A stretch of DNA of 6,424 nt from assembly GCA_902767025.1 (NCBI GenBank), contig CACXFZ010000132.1, forward strand, positions 1-6,424, written 5' to 3'. Positions 5,688 to 6,424 of the stretch are shown one piece after another. Numbering within the stretch: position 1 is the first letter of the stretch; each line of letters starts with the position of its first letter. Position numbers and translations under genes: made by a program. The stretch is from an uncultured Coriobacteriaceae bacterium. Lineage in GTDB: Bacteria > Actinomycetota > Coriobacteriia > Coriobacteriales > Eggerthellaceae. The notes beneath the pieces are model-generated. The model did no database searches. It was not told the DNA's origin and worked only from the letters and a program-made list of their open reading frames with translations.

Positions 5688-6128
5688 ATGGGAAGCTTCA
5701 AGCTTGGGAAGATGACCCTCTCGTCGCTGTTCAAGCAGCCCGAGACCATCCTGTACCCCACGGTGGCCAAGAAGGCCCCGGCCGGCCTGAAGGGTCATAT
5801 CGAAAACGACATCGGCGTCTGCATCCTATGCGGCATTTGCGAGAAGACCTGCCCGGCAGGGGCGCTGCGCGTGGACAAGAAGGAGAACTACTGGGCCATC
5901 GACCGGTTCAGGTGCGTGCAATGCGCCGCCTGCACGCGCGCATGCCCCAAGGCGTGCCTTGCGATGCGCCCCTCCTACATGAAGCCGAGCGCGTCCATGT
6001 CGGAAGATGTGTTTTTCAAGCCCGCGCCCTCAGAGGATGAATTGGCGGCAAAGGAAGCCCGGAAAGCTGCTAAACTTGAAGCCGCAATGAAAGCCAAGGC
6101 AGCACGGCAGGAGATGCAGGAAGGCTAG
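5688..6128 (+). CDS. echF: Ech hydrogenase subunit F, two [4Fe-4S] ferredoxin
   Basis: Electron-transfer subunit of 146 residues, probably the docking point for soluble ferredoxin. Two classic [4Fe-4S] motifs are seen: C45-x2-C48-x2-C51-x3-C55-P and C76-x2-C79-x2-C82-x3-C86-P. By ferredoxin folding rules the fourth cysteine of each motif ligates the other cluster. The N-terminal KLGKMTLSSLFKQPETILYP resembles the NuoI/EchF lead-in. After the second motif (MRPSYMKPS) comes a charged tail, about 113-146, rich in Ala, Lys and Glu, predicted to be helical and similar in composition to the EchD tail. The start has AGGTAGGAA upstream, overlapping the echE stop. Last gene of the operon, followed by a stem-loop. 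Confidence 0.94.
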   Translation: MGSFKLGKMTLSSLFKQPETILYPTVAKKAPAGLKGHIENDIGVCILCGICEKTCPAGALRVDKKENYWAIDRFRCVQCAACTRACPKACLAMRPSYMKPSASMSEDVFFKPAPSEDELAAKEARKAAKLEAAMKAKAARQEMQEG

Positions 6129-6153
6129 AGGGCTCGATTCATTATTCTGCAAT

Positions 6154-6186
6154 GCACCGGGCATTCGTGTCCGGTGCCGTGTTTTT
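6154..6186 (+). terminator. Probable weak intrinsic terminator after echF
   Basis: GCACCGG (6154-6160) pairs with CCGGTGC (6171-6177) around a 10-nt loop; after a 4-nt gap comes TTTTT (6182-6186). The stem is short and the T run is neither long nor adjacent, so read-through into the next gene is likely. That gene starts only 9 nt after the T run. Confidence 0.55.
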
Positions 6187-6194
6187 AGAGGTAC

Positions 6195-6424
6195 ATGGAA
6201 CAGAACACGCTAACAGAGCATCATGAACCGAACACCAACGACGCCCCTTCGGATACTCTGGGCTCTTCGCAGGAGCTCGCGGAAGAACGTGCGCTGATCG
6301 ACACCGACGCATCCGACGAGATCGTCGAGGATGCGGCTGTCGAGGATGAACCCGCTGCCGAGCACGACGAATCGTTCCATCCACTCGAGCTGCTCGAGGA
6401 CGACGGCACCGACGAAGAGGTCAC
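6195..6424 (+). CDS. Partial unknown gene, strongly acidic N-terminus
   Basis: An open frame starts at the ATG at 6195 and is still open at the right edge (76 complete codons). AGAGG at 6187-6191 lies 3 nt before the ATG, a tight but usable ribosome binding site. Of the 76 visible residues 27 are Asp or Glu, with only one Arg and no Lys; there is no signal peptide, membrane helix or cysteine. It looks like a disordered acidic leader in front of a domain that lies outside the window. Its position 66 nt behind echF with a weak terminator between means it may be partly co-transcribed with ech, but no functional link is visible. I do not recognise the family. Confidence 0.6.
   Translation, partial: MEQNTLTEHHEPNTNDAPSDTLGSSQELAEERALIDTDASDEIVEDAAVEDEPAAEHDESFHPLELLEDDGTDEEV

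Noticed and set aside
3762..5798. 678-codon open frame on the - strand across echC to echF
   Set aside because: Spans four well-supported genes on the other strand, with shifting low-complexity composition and no recognisable motif. It is a shadow of G+C-biased codons.
4922..6040. 372-codon open frame on the + strand across echE and echF
   Set aside because: Arg/His-rich shadow frame that crosses the boundary between two real genes.
1..6424. CRISPR array, tRNA, insertion sequence or attachment site
   Set aside because: No regularly spaced repeats, cloverleaf, transposase or flanking duplications were found on reading both strands.

Overview
The window carries one complete six-gene operon on the + strand for an energy-converting, membrane-bound [NiFe]-hydrogenase of the Ech type (group 4, most like 4e). 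The gene order echA-echB-echC-echD-echE-echF (587-6128) is the order known from Methanosarcina and several anaerobic bacteria. High G+C codon use, GTG starts and the protein sequences suggest an anaerobic actinomycete of the class Coriobacteriia (Eggerthellaceae-like). That assignment is inference, since no taxonomic marker gene is present.

Layout: 1-586 contains no convincing gene but is rich in inverted and direct repeats: two adjacent perfect hairpins at 42-111, imperfect palindromes at 190-227 and 252-321, an 8-bp tandem repeat at 382-397, and a hairpin-bearing leader at 489-531. A weak promoter candidate lies at 447-475. The six ech genes then follow with gaps of 4 to 22 nt, each with a purine-rich ribosome binding site, so they are almost certainly one transcript. 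A short stem-loop with a T run (6154-6186) closes the operon. A new gene starts at 6195 and runs off the right edge; only a very acidic N-terminus is visible and I do not recognise it.

How the parts work together: EchA (antiporter/NuoL-like) and EchB (NuoH-like) form the ion-moving membrane arm. EchC (NuoB-like, proximal [4Fe-4S]), EchD (NuoC-like), EchE (NiFe large subunit, both CxxC nickel-binding motifs intact) and EchF (two [4Fe-4S] ferredoxin) form the cytoplasmic arm. The complex couples electron transfer between ferredoxin and H+/H2 to transport of H+ or Na+. No formate dehydrogenase, CO dehydrogenase or hydrogenase maturation gene lies in the window.

The most unusual protein features are long charged C-terminal tails on EchD and EchF. 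The EchD tail carries two nearly identical 28-residue repeats whose codons have diverged at synonymous positions. The most unusual DNA feature is the palindrome-rich upstream region, with CACG/CGTG boxes spaced at close to one helical turn.
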